The notes beneath the pieces are model-generated. The model ran no database searches, was not told the origin of the DNA, and saw only the letters and a program-made list of their open reading frames with translations. Both the position numbers and the translations under genes were made by a program. Below are positions 16,107-24,768 of a stretch of DNA of 64,000 nt, piece by piece (positions within the stretch are counted from its first letter, which is position 1; each line of letters begins with the position of its first letter). Source of the stretch: Pseudoglutamicibacter cumminsii (lineage in GTDB: Bacteria > Actinomycetota > Actinomycetes > Actinomycetales > Micrococcaceae); contig NZ_QFWG01000002.1 of assembly GCF_003143995.1 (NCBI RefSeq), positions 62,001 through 126,000 on the forward strand, read 5' to 3'.

Positions 16107-18537
16107 GTATGTGGAGAAGATCCTCGGTAAAAAGGGCCGATATCGCTTCGTGCTTGTGGTGCTAGCCGTTGTGGTAGGCATGCTGAGCTGGGTGGCCACA
16201 GCTGACAGACAAATGTCAATGAAACCTGCCGATAACGCTCAGATGCAGTTTGGAGACAGGGCGGCGCGGCTACAGATGCCTCTTTATGCAAATGCCGGCG
16301 AGAAGGAATCTGTGCGCTCGGTGTTGAACCGGCCAGGGGACGGCGTGATCGCTGTAGCCACCGGTACTGACCTGTATTTGGATACTGATCAAGAGCATCG
16401 TAGGGCCATGAGCGAGGGGGATTGGCCACACATTGGTCAGGAGTTTGGGTATACCCTCACTTCTGGGCGGTGGGCTGATAAGCCTGGCGAGGTCGTAGTT
16501 GCCGGAGAATCTGATCTCTCAGAGGGTGAAACGGTAACTGGGTTAGAAGGAAATGTAAAGCTGACGGTTGTGGGTAAAGCCGAGTATAGATTCCTTCCCG
16601 GATTAGAAAGGCTTCTGGCATTCCCTGGCACGTGGAACACGATCGACTCCGCGGCATCGGAGATCAGTGCTGCAGCCATATCGACAACGTTGTATTCCAG
16701 CGCTATCACTAACCGCGAGGCGCTGGAGGAGTATGTTTATTCGCATCTTGATGAGAAAACGGCGGCGCAACTCGAGTCACTTGACGGTGACGCGTTGGGG
16801 GCCGGGTTCCTAGAACGTTCTTTTGTTGAAGACCGCCCTCACCGTGGGATAGCCGATCAATACTCCTTTGTGTTTGGTGTATTCGCACTTCTATTACCGA
16901 TGTCCCTAGTCGCTTTCTTATGGGCCTGGTCTAAGAAACTTCTAGCGCCAGTAAATAATCAGTTGTATGGGTTGGGTGTGAATCCAGCGCCTTTGTGGAA
17001 AACCGCATTCAGAAAGATCGGGCTTGCTGTCGCCCTTGCATCTGTCCTGGGCATGGCGTTGGGGGTTGGTGTTGCTTGGTTGCTAGCTCCGGCGCTGGCT
17101 GATCTCGTAGGTATTCAAGGCCCAGGGCCGCAGATCCCAACCAAGTGGTTGGCCGTCATCGCAGTTGGGGTGATCGTCAGTTTCGTAGCGGGTGGCATTA
17201 TCACGCGTCCGCGAGTAAGCCGCTCCGTTGCCGTGGGCACCTCCGCGGACAGAGCCCAGCGAGCATTTTCTTCCAAGAAATTGCTCTGGGGTACGGGTGT
17301 CGCAGCAGTTCTCACACTGGTAGGCGTGGGTGTCGCATCGGGGCAACTGGGAATTGATGTCCTCGAAACGTGGGCGCCGCTGCCGGTAGCTGTGTGGTCT
17401 TTGTTCTTGTCGTTGGCAATTACTGGTTATATGAGCCGAAAATCTCCCATCAAACCACGGCCGCTCGCGCAGCGACTATCTACGTACCATCGAGCCTTGA
17501 CAGTTTTTGCTATCGCTCTGCTCAGTATTGCTATCGGTAATCTCATGTTCAGCTCGACTTTTGCTCAAAGCATCACGGCCGCCCAGAACAAGTCATTGAT
17601 CTCACCGTTGCCTGATGATCAATTCGGTGTTGAACAGGAACATGCGAACGGGCTTAAAGCTAGCGAGAAGACAGTCAACGACCTCGCGCATAAGCTCGGG
17701 CTCAAGGAGCCGGTGGCAGTGACAAACACAAGAGGCCAGTTCGACATCATAGAGGGCGTCGATGGGTCGTACGGTATCAGCGCTGTTGATGATGCGGACG
17801 ATCTCGGGAGGATTCTTGGTCGCGCGCTAAGCAGCGAGGAGGCTGCCACCTTAGACAAGGGCGGTCTGCTTGTGCGTGATTCGGCGTTTCTAGACGGATC
17901 TGAAGCTCGTGTTTTTTCTGAGAGCCTTCCAGATGGTGAGCTACTCCCCGCAGCTCAGGCAGATTTCGGCGAGCACTGGGAAGCAAACGCAGCTGCATTC
18001 ATGCTTACTAAGACAGCTAAAGAGCATCGGCTATCGCTTGAAGGATTGAGGTGGGTCTTCACTGATCTGTCTGACTCGCAGCAGAAAGAGCTCCTGGCCG
18101 GGGCGCTAGAGAGCCGGATTTCCCGCGATCTCTTGCAGGTTCCTCTCAAGCAAGAAGCGAGTACGCCAAGCAACGTGTATTTCAGCTTGGCGTCCGCGTT
18201 GATCGGCTCCTGTGTGATCGTGATCATGGTGAGCCGCACTAACGCGAAGAGCTTGGAAGCATTGAGTTCAACGTTCTGGACGCTGGGCCTGCCGGCCTCG
18301 TGGCAACGCTGGGTGCTCAGGTGGAGCATCGGTAGCATTGCGGTCAAAGCGTTCGTGCTGGGGCTGATTACGGGCCTTGGGACCGCAGCTCTGGTCTCAC
18401 AACTCATGGGTGATGTGTTGCCTTTCACCATTGACTGGATGACCATCCTGTATGCTGCGGCGGCACTCGTTCTAGGGTCGATTATGGGCCTACTTATTGT
18501 GGGGCTATCAAGTCGGAAGAACAACGCTCACGCCTAG
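16099..18537 (+). CDS. large FtsX/MacB-like ABC permease, 10 predicted TM segments, two extracytoplasmic domains
   Basis: About 812 residues. TM1 (FVLVVLAVVVGMLSWVA) is followed by an extracytoplasmic domain of about 200 residues. Three TMs (from YSFVFGVFALLLPMSLVAF), a loop and three more TMs (ending LTVFAIALLSIAIGNLMF) lead to a second extracytoplasmic domain of about 190 residues and a final three-TM block. This duplicated 1+3/3+3 plan fits type VII (mechanotransmission) permeases rather than importers. GTG codons at 16087, 16096 and 16099 are possible; 16099 has GAGG six bases upstream. Codon use is less GC-biased than neighbouring genes. The domain organisation resembles the permeases of lactococcin 972-type clusters, but I cannot show homology. 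Confidence 0.8.
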   Translation: MGRYVEKILGKKGRYRFVLVVLAVVVGMLSWVATADRQMSMKPADNAQMQFGDRAARLQMPLYANAGEKESVRSVLNRPGDGVIAVATGTDLYLDTDQEHRRAMSEGDWPHIGQEFGYTLTSGRWADKPGEVVVAGESDLSEGETVTGLEGNVKLTVVGKAEYRFLPGLERLLAFPGTWNTIDSAASEISAAAISTTLYSSAITNREALEEYVYSHLDEKTAAQLESLDGDALGAGFLERSFVEDRPHRGIADQYSFVFGVFALLLPMSLVAFLWAWSKKLLAPVNNQLYGLGVNPAPLWKTAFRKIGLAVALASVLGMALGVGVAWLLAPALADLVGIQGPGPQIPTKWLAVIAVGVIVSFVAGGIITRPRVSRSVAVGTSADRAQRAFSSKKLLWGTGVAAVLTLVGVGVASGQLGIDVLETWAPLPVAVWSLFLSLAITGYMSRKSPIKPRPLAQRLSTYHRALTVFAIALLSIAIGNLMFSSTFAQSITAAQNKSLISPLPDDQFGVEQEHANGLKASEKTVNDLAHKLGLKEPVAVTNTRGQFDIIEGVDGSYGISAVDDADDLGRILGRALSSEEAATLDKGGLLVRDSAFLDGSEARVFSESLPDGELLPAAQADFGEHWEANAAAFMLTKTAKEHRLSLEGLRWVFTDLSDSQQKELLAGALESRISRDLLQVPLKQEASTPSNVYFSLASALIGSCVIVIMVSRTNAKSLEALSSTFWTLGLPASWQRWVLRWSIGSIAVKAFVLGLITGLGTAALVSQLMGDVLPFTIDWMTILYAAAALVLGSIMGLLIVGLSSRKNNAHA

Positions 18538-18551
18538 AAAAGAGGAATCTA

Positions 18552-18600
18552 AAATGGGCTGGCGGACACCCCCTTTCAGGGTGTCCGCCAGCCCATTTAT
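18552..18600. terminator. 20-bp perfect-stem terminator closing the ABC unit
   Basis: Arms 18552-18571 and 18579-18598 are perfect complements (AAATGGGCTGG... and ...CCAGCCCATTT) around a CCTTTCA loop. A-run and T-run flanks make it bidirectional, serving the permease on the plus strand and the minus-strand gene ending at 18627. Confidence 0.9.
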
Positions 18601-18621
18601 TGTGGCGCGTTTATTGTGGCG
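18596..18621. repeat. 14-bp tandem repeat at the terminator edge
   Basis: TTTATTGTGGCG occurs at 18596-18607 and at 18610-18621. The first copy begins in the right arm of the terminator. It lies just downstream of the stop of the minus-strand gene at 18627. Confidence 0.75.
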
Positions 18622-18626
18622 TGGTT

Positions 18627-19325
18627 CTACCGGCGGTAGAGGCTCATTCGCTTGTAGTCCCGGACTGCCCGGTACCAGCCGCCAGCTACGGCCCAGCAGA
18701 TGATCGAGATGAGCGGCAGAACAGCCGTCAGCATGCCCCAGGACGGTGCGCTCAGCGAGCCGATGATCGTCAAAGCCAAAGTTATCGAGGCCCCGACGAT
18801 ACCGAAAATGCGCCAGCCGTTGCTGCCCCTGAACGCCAGGATGCCCGCGATCAGAGCGAAAACACCCACAACAACCAGGAACACACCAATGAGAGGCACC
18901 ATGGCTTTGACAGAGCTGATGAGCTGTTCTTCGCTAACGCCCTGCTTCGCTGCCTCCACAAACACTTCAGGCCCCAGCACCTGCCGTAGCTCCTGGTCGC
19001 TTACTGCGCCGAAAGCCGCAATGACGACGATCGCGCCAACGATCGTGAGGGCAGCCCACAACCAGGCCGCGATCGAACCGAACACAACGCTCGCTGGCCG
19101 CTTGGGTGGGGTCGTCGGAATCGAGTCGCCCGAATAGTTACCCCAGCCAGGAGCCTGCGCGCCATAAGGGTTCGGAGCGGCCTGAGGAGGCTGCGGCATA
19201 GGGCCGTCCCAGCCGAAGCTCTGCGGCTCCTGCGCAGGCGATTGCTGAGAGGCCGGTGGTGGCGTGCTTGGCTGATTCTGGCCGTACGGTTCCGGTGCGT
19301 TAGGCGGGTGAGGGGTGTTCGTCAT
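18627..19325 (-). CDS. Pro/Gln-rich N-terminus, DUF4064-like membrane protein
   Basis: 232 residues. About the first 75 are a disordered Pro/Gln/Asn-rich stretch (PYGQNQPSTPPPASQQSP...), followed by four hydrophobic segments: SVVFGSIAAWLWAALTIVGAIVVIAAFG, a loop of about 40 residues, LIGVFLVVVGVFALIAGILA, IFGIVGASITLALTIIGSL and LTAVLPLISIICWAVAGGW. This is the DUF4064-like arrangement frequent in actinobacteria; function unknown. The gene at 19364 upstream has the same plan, so the pair may be paralogues. GAGGAAAC precedes the ATG. Confidence 0.7.
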   Translation of the reverse strand: MTNTPHPPNAPEPYGQNQPSTPPPASQQSPAQEPQSFGWDGPMPQPPQAAPNPYGAQAPGWGNYSGDSIPTTPPKRPASVVFGSIAAWLWAALTIVGAIVVIAAFGAVSDQELRQVLGPEVFVEAAKQGVSEEQLISSVKAMVPLIGVFLVVVGVFALIAGILAFRGSNGWRIFGIVGASITLALTIIGSLSAPSWGMLTAVLPLISIICWAVAGGWYRAVRDYKRMSLYRR

Positions 19326-19363
19326 GTTTCCTCAATCGTCGGTTATGGAGGGAAATAGCCTGC

Positions 19364-20122
19364 TTAGCGGCGGGCACGCTTGAGCTGTGCTTGTTGCCGA
19401 AGCCACGCGTTTGTTGCCGGCATCGTCCATCCAACAATGATGATCGCCATGCATGCAAGCCACACGACGGCCACCAACGGGTTGCTGACGATGCTGAAGA
19501 GCGCCACGACACTAGCCAGAGCGGCCAGAATGACGCCGATGAACCGCCATGCGCGGGAGCCGGTGATGACGAAAATTGCGGCAACCGAGAACAAGGCGCA
19601 GAACACGAGGATCGCGATACCCGTGTTCCGCATGAACCCTAGAAGGGCTTCGTAACCGCCGATCTGATCCAAGCCCGTATAGAAAGACTCTAGAAACTCC
19701 GGAGGCATTTCCTCGGTGATGATGCGTTCAAGTTCCTGCGGGGTGAAGTTCGAAGCCATCAGAAGGCCGAAGCTTGAAAGAAAGCCGAAAGCGGAAAAGA
19801 CCCACGCGAGTACGCATCCAGCAATCATGAGCCCGGGGCGGCGTGCAGGCTGCTGTTGCCACGGGTTGTTGACCGGCCACCCGTTCTGGTCGTAAGCGAA
19901 ATGAGGTTCTCCCCAACCTGGCCCCGGTTGCGAATCCCAGCCGCTCATAGTGTTGTAGCTGGTCTGGTGCGTATCCGGCGTTGGCCCCTGCTGATTGACC
20001 GGTGGCGGGTAACTGCCCGGCGGCAGGTCTTCGCGCCGGACTCCATAACGCGGCTCATCAGAGGAAGCGCTGTCACCCCACTGGGGGTCGCGGTCACGGT
20101 TAAAGTCAGAGGTTTCGCTCAT
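19364..20122 (-). CDS. Pro-rich N-terminus four-TM membrane protein, likely paralogue of the downstream gene
   Basis: 252 residues from the ATG at 20122; an upstream in-frame TTG at 20170 is not supported. The N-terminal about 115 residues are hydrophilic and Pro/Gly/Gln/Trp-rich. Four hydrophobic segments follow (MIAGCVLAWVFSAFGFLSSFGLLMA, IAILVFCALFSVAAIFVITG, FIGVILAALASVVALFSIV, AVVWLACMAIIIVGW), with a helical loop between TM1 and TM2 as in the neighbour. It ends in a basic tail (RQQAQLKRARR). Function is not recognised. A TACGAT hexamer six bases before the ATG suggests a leaderless mRNA; the GGAGG between them is too close to act as a ribosome site. Confidence 0.68.
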   Translation of the reverse strand: MSETSDFNRDRDPQWGDSASSDEPRYGVRREDLPPGSYPPPVNQQGPTPDTHQTSYNTMSGWDSQPGPGWGEPHFAYDQNGWPVNNPWQQQPARRPGLMIAGCVLAWVFSAFGFLSSFGLLMASNFTPQELERIITEEMPPEFLESFYTGLDQIGGYEALLGFMRNTGIAILVFCALFSVAAIFVITGSRAWRFIGVILAALASVVALFSIVSNPLVAVVWLACMAIIIVGWTMPATNAWLRQQAQLKRARR

Positions 20123-20128
20123 GCCTCC

Positions 20129-20134
20129 ATCGTA
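20129..20134 (-). promoter_or_regulatory. -10 box of the 19364-20122 gene, leaderless configuration
   Basis: Minus strand: TACGAT, then GGAGGC, then the ATG at 20122. Confidence 0.4.
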
Positions 20135-20214
20135 CTGGCACGAGCGAAACCTCTGAATGTGTAGAAACAAGAAAGATGTGAACCTCGAGAGGTCACGAAA
20201 GCAAGGGACGCGCC

Positions 20215-20766
20215 TTATGCGTCGGCCTTGACGAACTCCGCGTCGATCTGCAGGTTGACCTTGTCAGCAACCAGAACGCCGCCGGCCTCGAGCGCAGCGT
20301 TCCAGGTCAAGCCGAACTCCTTGCGGCTGAAGTCTGCCGTTGCTTCGCCACCGGTGCGGGTTGCGCCCATTGGGTCGTCGACAACGCCAGCGAAGTCAAT
20401 GTTGAGGGTCAGCGGCTTGGTGGTGCCTCGGAGCGTGAACTCACCCTCAACGGTTAGGTCGCTGCCTTCGCCGGTGATCTTGGTGGAGACGAAGTGGGCC
20501 TTCGGGTAGGTCTCCGTGTCAAAGAAATCTGCAGAACGCAGGTGCTCATCGCGGCCTTCGTTGGAGGTGTCCACGGAAGCGACGTCGATGGTTACCTCGA
20601 GCTTGGAGTCTTCGAGCGTTTCGCCCACGGTCAGTACGCCGGAGTCAGCGGTGAAGCGTCCGCGGGTGCGGGCGATCGCTGCGTGGCGAACCGAGAAGCC
20701 GATCTCAGTGTGTGCGGCATCCAGGTTCCAGGTGCCTGGGGTCAAGTTCAATGGAAGTACGCTCAT
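20215..20766 (-). CDS. YceI family lipocalin-like protein
   Basis: 183 residues from the ATG at 20766, with GGAGAGG just upstream; the ATG at 20796 lies outside this site. YceI fold: GTWNLDAAHTEIGFSVRH at the N-terminus, TRGRFTADSGVL, VDTSNEGRDEHLRSADFFDTE (the canonical RDxHLxxxDFFD), ATADFSRKEFGLTWN, and VADKVNLQIDAEFVKA at the end. YceI proteins bind polyisoprenoid or other amphiphiles. No signal peptide is seen, so this copy is cytosolic as in many actinobacteria. Three inverted repeats lie directly upstream. Confidence 0.93.
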   Translation of the reverse strand: MSVLPLNLTPGTWNLDAAHTEIGFSVRHAAIARTRGRFTADSGVLTVGETLEDSKLEVTIDVASVDTSNEGRDEHLRSADFFDTETYPKAHFVSTKITGEGSDLTVEGEFTLRGTTKPLTLNIDFAGVVDDPMGATRTGGEATADFSRKEFGLTWNAALEAGGVLVADKVNLQIDAEFVKADA

Positions 20767-20800
20767 CGCGGCCTCTCCTTCATAGGGTTGAGTCATAAGA

Positions 20801-20850
20801 TTGACGGGTCAATGGTTGATGTATCAACTACTTTAGTTGAGGGGCAACTA
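20801..20850. promoter_or_regulatory. array of three inverted repeats upstream of the yceI gene
   Basis: TTGAC-GG-GTCAA (20801-20812), GTTGAT-GT-ATCAAC (20815-20828) and TAGTTG-AGGGG-CAACTA (20834-20850). All arms are perfect, and the half-sites share a (A/G)TTGA core. They sit 35-85 bp before the yceI start. MarR-family repressors often use such palindromes, but no regulator gene is adjacent. Confidence 0.65.
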
Positions 20851-20954
20851 TTTGTCTACCCAGCCAAGTGAACTGCGGGCTCAAAGGATGCGAAAAACAA
20901 CCTGAACGTTCACTGAATCTCCACCCGTGCGCTCCCTCTGAGAGAATAGGCACC

Positions 20955-21622
20955 ATGTCCCATGCTGTTGTCCATCTTGTTCGCCACGGTGAAGTCGAAA
21001 ACCCTCACCGCGTGCTGTATGGTCGCCTGCCCGGCTACGAGCTCTCAGAACGCGGCCACGCAATGGCCCGCCTGGTTGCCAAACACTTCGCGGAACAAAA
21101 AGAACACGGAACCAAGTTCGTGTCGCTCATCAGCTCCCCGCTGATCCGCGCACAACAAACCGCAGACCCCATCGCACAGGCGCTCGAACTCCCGATCACA
21201 ACCGAGCCCGGCGTGATCGAAGCCGAATCCAAACTCGAGGGCTACAGCAACATCAAGGACACCCTGCTGAGCACGCCACGCCTCTGGCCGCTCGTACGTA
21301 ACCCCTCACCCCATCGTGGGGAGAGCCCTACGCCCACCAGGCAACCCGCATGGCACAGGCCATCAGCCGACACCGCGACCAAGCCGTAGAGGAACATGGC
21401 CCAGGCGCCAACATCGTCGTTGTATCCCACCAGCTACCCATCTGGGTCACCCGCCTAGCAACCGAAGGCCGCTCCCTGGCGCTCAACGCATTCCGCCGCG
21501 AATGCACGCTCGCCTCGGTCACCTCGATCTCCTTTGACCGCAACGGCAACGCCGTAGACCTCACCTACTCAGAACCAGCAGCAGAACTCCTCCCTGGAAC
21601 GGTCAACGTCCCAGGGGCATAG
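20955..21622 (+). pseudogene. histidine phosphatase (phosphoglycerate mutase-like), frameshifted
   Basis: The reading frame from the ATG at 20955 gives HLVRHGEVENP (Arg10-His11-Gly12), GYELSERGHAMA and SSPLIRAQQTADPIA, all typical of the branch-1 histidine phosphatases. It runs out of frame near 21305. The correct continuation (WGEPYAHQATRMAQAI...VVVSHQLPIWV) is in another frame to 21622. Restoring one C in the CCCC run at 21302-21305 reconnects them as R-N-P-L-T-P-S-W-G-E-P-Y. The loss of one base in a homopolymer could be a real mutation or a sequencing error; both halves are otherwise well conserved, which favours error or a very recent event. The intact product would be about 222 residues. 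Confidence 0.8.
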
Positions 21623-21626
21623 GTAC

Positions 21627-22277
21627 ATGGATCACACCGGAATGAACGCCTCAATCACCCCAAACCCACGCTACGGACGCCGCGCCGTGCTCGGATTCAT
21701 GCTCGCAACAGCAGCCGCAGGGCTCGCCGCATGCTCCACCGAATCCAGCAACCTCGCCAACCAAAACAAAGAGGGCAGCGGAAAAGGCTACGTAGCCGGC
21801 GACGGCTCCGTGAGCGAATACGCCCCCGAAGACCGCGGCGAACCCGTCGAATTCACAGGTGAAACGTTCAGCGGAACCAAGATCGACGCCGCAAGCTACG
21901 CGGCGGGCGATGTGCTGGTCCTGAACTTCTGGTACGCCGCGTGCTCGCCGTGCCGAGTGGAAGCGCCAGCGCTCAAGGCAGTCGCAGACGAGTTCAAAGA
22001 CAAAGGCGTAACGTTCCTGGGCGTCAACGTGCGCGATGAAAAAGCCGCAGCAGAAGCCTTCGATAAAACCTTCAAGATCCCGTACGAATCCGTCCGCGAC
22101 CTCGAAGGCGGGGTCCTGCTCGCGCTGTCCCAATACGTGCCGCCACAGGCCGTGCCTACAACACTCGTGTTGGACCCGAACCGCCGCGTATCGGCACGAG
22201 TACTGGGCGTTGTTGAAGAGTCCACCCTGCGCGCTCTCATCAAAACCGCGCAAGAGACCCCCGCTGACACCAAATGA
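21627..22277 (+). CDS. TlpA/ResA-type thiol-disulfide oxidoreductase lipoprotein
   Basis: 216 residues. The signal sequence has a Tat-like RRAVLGFM and a lipobox LAAC with the lipidated Cys36. The thioredoxin-like domain has FWYAACSPCRVEAPAL (CxxC at 106/109) and a cis-Pro in QAVPTTLVLD. It is expected to sit on the outer face of the membrane and reduce apocytochrome c haem-binding cysteines, fed by CcdA. Start 21627; a second ATG at 21642 is possible. It overlaps ccdA by ATGA and begins a four-gene cytochrome c maturation operon. Confidence 0.92.
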   Translation: MDHTGMNASITPNPRYGRRAVLGFMLATAAAGLAACSTESSNLANQNKEGSGKGYVAGDGSVSEYAPEDRGEPVEFTGETFSGTKIDAASYAAGDVLVLNFWYAACSPCRVEAPALKAVADEFKDKGVTFLGVNVRDEKAAAEAFDKTFKIPYESVRDLEGGVLLALSQYVPPQAVPTTLVLDPNRRVSARVLGVVEESTLRALIKTAQETPADTK

Positions 22278-23089
22278 TCAGCACCGCACTCGCGGCGGCA
22301 ACAGCGGCCGCGGCCACTGCATCGGCGGCAGGTACAGCAGGTAACCAGGCCGCCGCATCGATTGCTGACGGCTCACTGCTGGTCGCGTTGCCCATCGCCG
22401 CGCTCGCCGGGCTCATCTCCTTCTTGTCCCCGTGCGTACTGCCGCTACTGCCGGGCTACATGGGGTACGTCACCGGGCTGACCGGCATGGAGCTCAACCA
22501 GCACAAGCGCGGCCGAGTGTTCGCGGGCATCGGCTTGTTTGTTCTGGGCTTCTCCGTGGTCTTCGTGCTGATCGGCGTTGTGTTCACGCGCGCCTACATT
22601 TGGATGCTCAACGAAGGCCAATGGGTCACCCAGGCGCTCGGCGTTGTCGTCGCGTTGCTTGGTGTGGTTTTCATGGGCGGCTTCGGCTTCATGCAACGCG
22701 AACGCCGGATCAGCAAACGCCCACCCGCCGGGCTGTGGGGCGCGCCGCTGCTGGGCATGACATTCGCGCTCGGCTGGGCACCATGCATGGGGCCGACGCT
22801 GGCGGCGGCTCTCGCTCTGACGACCGGCCCGAACGCGAACGTTCCACGAGGTGCCCTGATTACGTTCGTGTACTGCCTGGGTCTAGGAATTCCGTTCTTG
22901 CTGGTCGCGCTGGGGCTTTCCAAGGTCACGCGCGCGGTTTCGTTCTTCCGTAAACATCAGCTCGCCGTGATGCGCACAGGCGGCGTGATTCTGATTCTCT
23001 TGGGGATTGTGATGGCTTCCGGCTTGTGGAACACCTGGATTGCCGAGCTACAGAACTGGTTCGCTAACGAAGTGAGGTTGCCGCTGTGA
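22274..23089 (+). CDS. ccdA: cytochrome c biogenesis transmembrane electron carrier CcdA
   Basis: 271 residues, six TMs. AGLISFLSPCVLPLLPGYMGYVTG holds the first conserved Cys, and GMTFALGWAPCMGPTLAAAL the second. It carries electrons from cytosolic thioredoxin to the TlpA/ResA protein encoded just upstream. It shares an ATGA overlap with that gene and a GTGA overlap with resB. Confidence 0.95.
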   Translation: MISTALAAATAAAATASAAGTAGNQAAASIADGSLLVALPIAALAGLISFLSPCVLPLLPGYMGYVTGLTGMELNQHKRGRVFAGIGLFVLGFSVVFVLIGVVFTRAYIWMLNEGQWVTQALGVVVALLGVVFMGGFGFMQRERRISKRPPAGLWGAPLLGMTFALGWAPCMGPTLAAALALTTGPNANVPRGALITFVYCLGLGIPFLLVALGLSKVTRAVSFFRKHQLAVMRTGGVILILLGIVMASGLWNTWIAELQNWFANEVRLPL

Positions 23090-24744
23090 CCAAGAAGGAC
23101 GCCGCGAAGAAAGCGGGAACCGCACCGGCTGCAACGAAGAAGCCCGCAAAGAAGCCACAGCAGAAGCAGCTGGCGCCTGCTCTCGGCCCGCTAGGCATGC
23201 TGCGGTGGGCGTGGACCCAGCTGACAACCATGCGCACCGCGATGGTGTTGCTGATGCTACTCGCGGTGGCTGCCGTTCCGGGCTCCTTGTTCCCGCAGCG
23301 CAATCAGGATCCGCAAGGTGTGGCGCAGTACATCGCAGAGCACAAGGTCGCTGGCCCGATCCTGGACAAGCTGCAACTGTTCGACGTCTTCACGTCCGTA
23401 TGGTTCTCGGCGATCTACCTGCTGTTGTTTGTTTCGCTCATTGGGTGTGTGATTCCGCGTGCCCGCCAGCACGCGCGAGCAACTGTACGCCCGCCGGCGC
23501 GAACCCCGGCGCGGCTCAACCGGATGCCGGTCAACGGCGTGATCGAGCTCGAAGCGGACCAGGGTGATAGCGAGGAGATCGCGCAGAGCCTGCGCACCAT
23601 CTTGCGCAAGCGCCGCTACCGCACCGCGATCGAGGAGCGCGACGGGCAGCTCTCGGTTGCCGCGGAACGTGGCTACCTGCGTGAATGGGGAAACCTCACA
23701 TTCCACGTTTCTCTGATCGGCGTGCTGGTCGCCGTCGCGCTGGGTGGCTTGTTCGGGTACAACGGCCAGCGCATCATCGTTCAGGGCGAAGGGTTCACCA
23801 ACACGCTCATCGCTTACGACCAGATCTCGCCAGGCCAGCGGTTCAAGGCTGAGAACTTGCAACCGTTCCAGCTTAAGCTCAAAGATTTCAAGATCCAGTT
23901 CGACCGCCAAGAACGTGCGGACGGCAAGTACGGCCAGCCGATCGACTACGAAGCGAACCTCGAGGTACGCCGCAGCCCGGACGCCGAGTGGACGAGCGAA
24001 AAGCTCAAAGTGAATGAGCCGTTGCGAGTTGCCGGCACGGATATCTACTTGCTTGGTAACGGCTACGCCCCGATGATCACGGTGACGGACGGGGAAGGCA
24101 ACGTTGCTTTCTCTGGCCCGGTTGTCGCTCGGCCACAGGACCCGTCCTATATGTCTCTGGTGGTCCTGAAGGTGCCTGACGCGAAGCCGAGCCAGCTTGG
24201 TTTCCAGGGTTTCTTCCTCCCTACCACGGTTGTGGGCGACGACGGGGTCTCGTATTCGGGTGACCCGGAGGCGCTCGCGCCATCGTTGAACCTGGACTCC
24301 TACTACGGCGACCTTGGCCTTGAGACGGGTGCGCCGCAGAACGTGTACGTGCTCAAGACGGACAAGATGACGCAGCTGAACTCGCGCAAGCTCGATGCGG
24401 GCGGCATCGTCCTGGGTCTGAACCCTCAGAACCGCGAATACGAGCTGCCGGAGGGTAAGGGCACCATCCGTTTCGATGGCTTGAAGCGGTTCATCGGCAT
24501 CGAGATTCACCACGATCCGGGTAAGCCGTGGCTGCTCGGGTTCTCGATGCTCGCTGTGGCTGGTTTGTTGGCGTCGCTGTTCATTCCTCGCCGCCGCGTA
24601 TGGTTCAAGGTTTCAGAGCCGTCTGAGGACGGCAAGCGTAGAATTGAATATGCACTTCTTGCCCGCGGTGAGGACCCGCGTTTGCAGACTGAGGCGGAAG
24701 CGCTGGTGACGAAAGTTTCCGGCCGCTATGCAGTGGCTGAGTGA
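23086..24744 (+). CDS. resB: cytochrome c biogenesis protein ResB (CcsB1)
   Basis: 552 residues. A Lys/Ala-rich cytosolic N-terminus is followed by TMs near residues 50-70 (TAMVLLMLLAVAAVPGSLFPQR, with the ResB-typical PGSLFPQ), about 105-125 and about 205-225. A large extracytoplasmic domain and a fourth TM (LLGFSMLAVAGLLASLFIP) complete it. With CcsB it forms the System II haem lyase complex that attaches haem to cytochrome c outside the membrane. It overlaps ccdA by GTGA. Confidence 0.94.
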   Translation: MTKKDAAKKAGTAPAATKKPAKKPQQKQLAPALGPLGMLRWAWTQLTTMRTAMVLLMLLAVAAVPGSLFPQRNQDPQGVAQYIAEHKVAGPILDKLQLFDVFTSVWFSAIYLLLFVSLIGCVIPRARQHARATVRPPARTPARLNRMPVNGVIELEADQGDSEEIAQSLRTILRKRRYRTAIEERDGQLSVAAERGYLREWGNLTFHVSLIGVLVAVALGGLFGYNGQRIIVQGEGFTNTLIAYDQISPGQRFKAENLQPFQLKLKDFKIQFDRQERADGKYGQPIDYEANLEVRRSPDAEWTSEKLKVNEPLRVAGTDIYLLGNGYAPMITVTDGEGNVAFSGPVVARPQDPSYMSLVVLKVPDAKPSQLGFQGFFLPTTVVGDDGVSYSGDPEALAPSLNLDSYYGDLGLETGAPQNVYVLKTDKMTQLNSRKLDAGGIVLGLNPQNREYELPEGKGTIRFDGLKRFIGIEIHHDPGKPWLLGFSMLAVAGLLASLFIPRRRVWFKVSEPSEDGKRRIEYALLARGEDPRLQTEAEALVTKVSGRYAVAE

Positions 24745-24768
24745 TGGTGCTGATCACCGAGAGAACGG

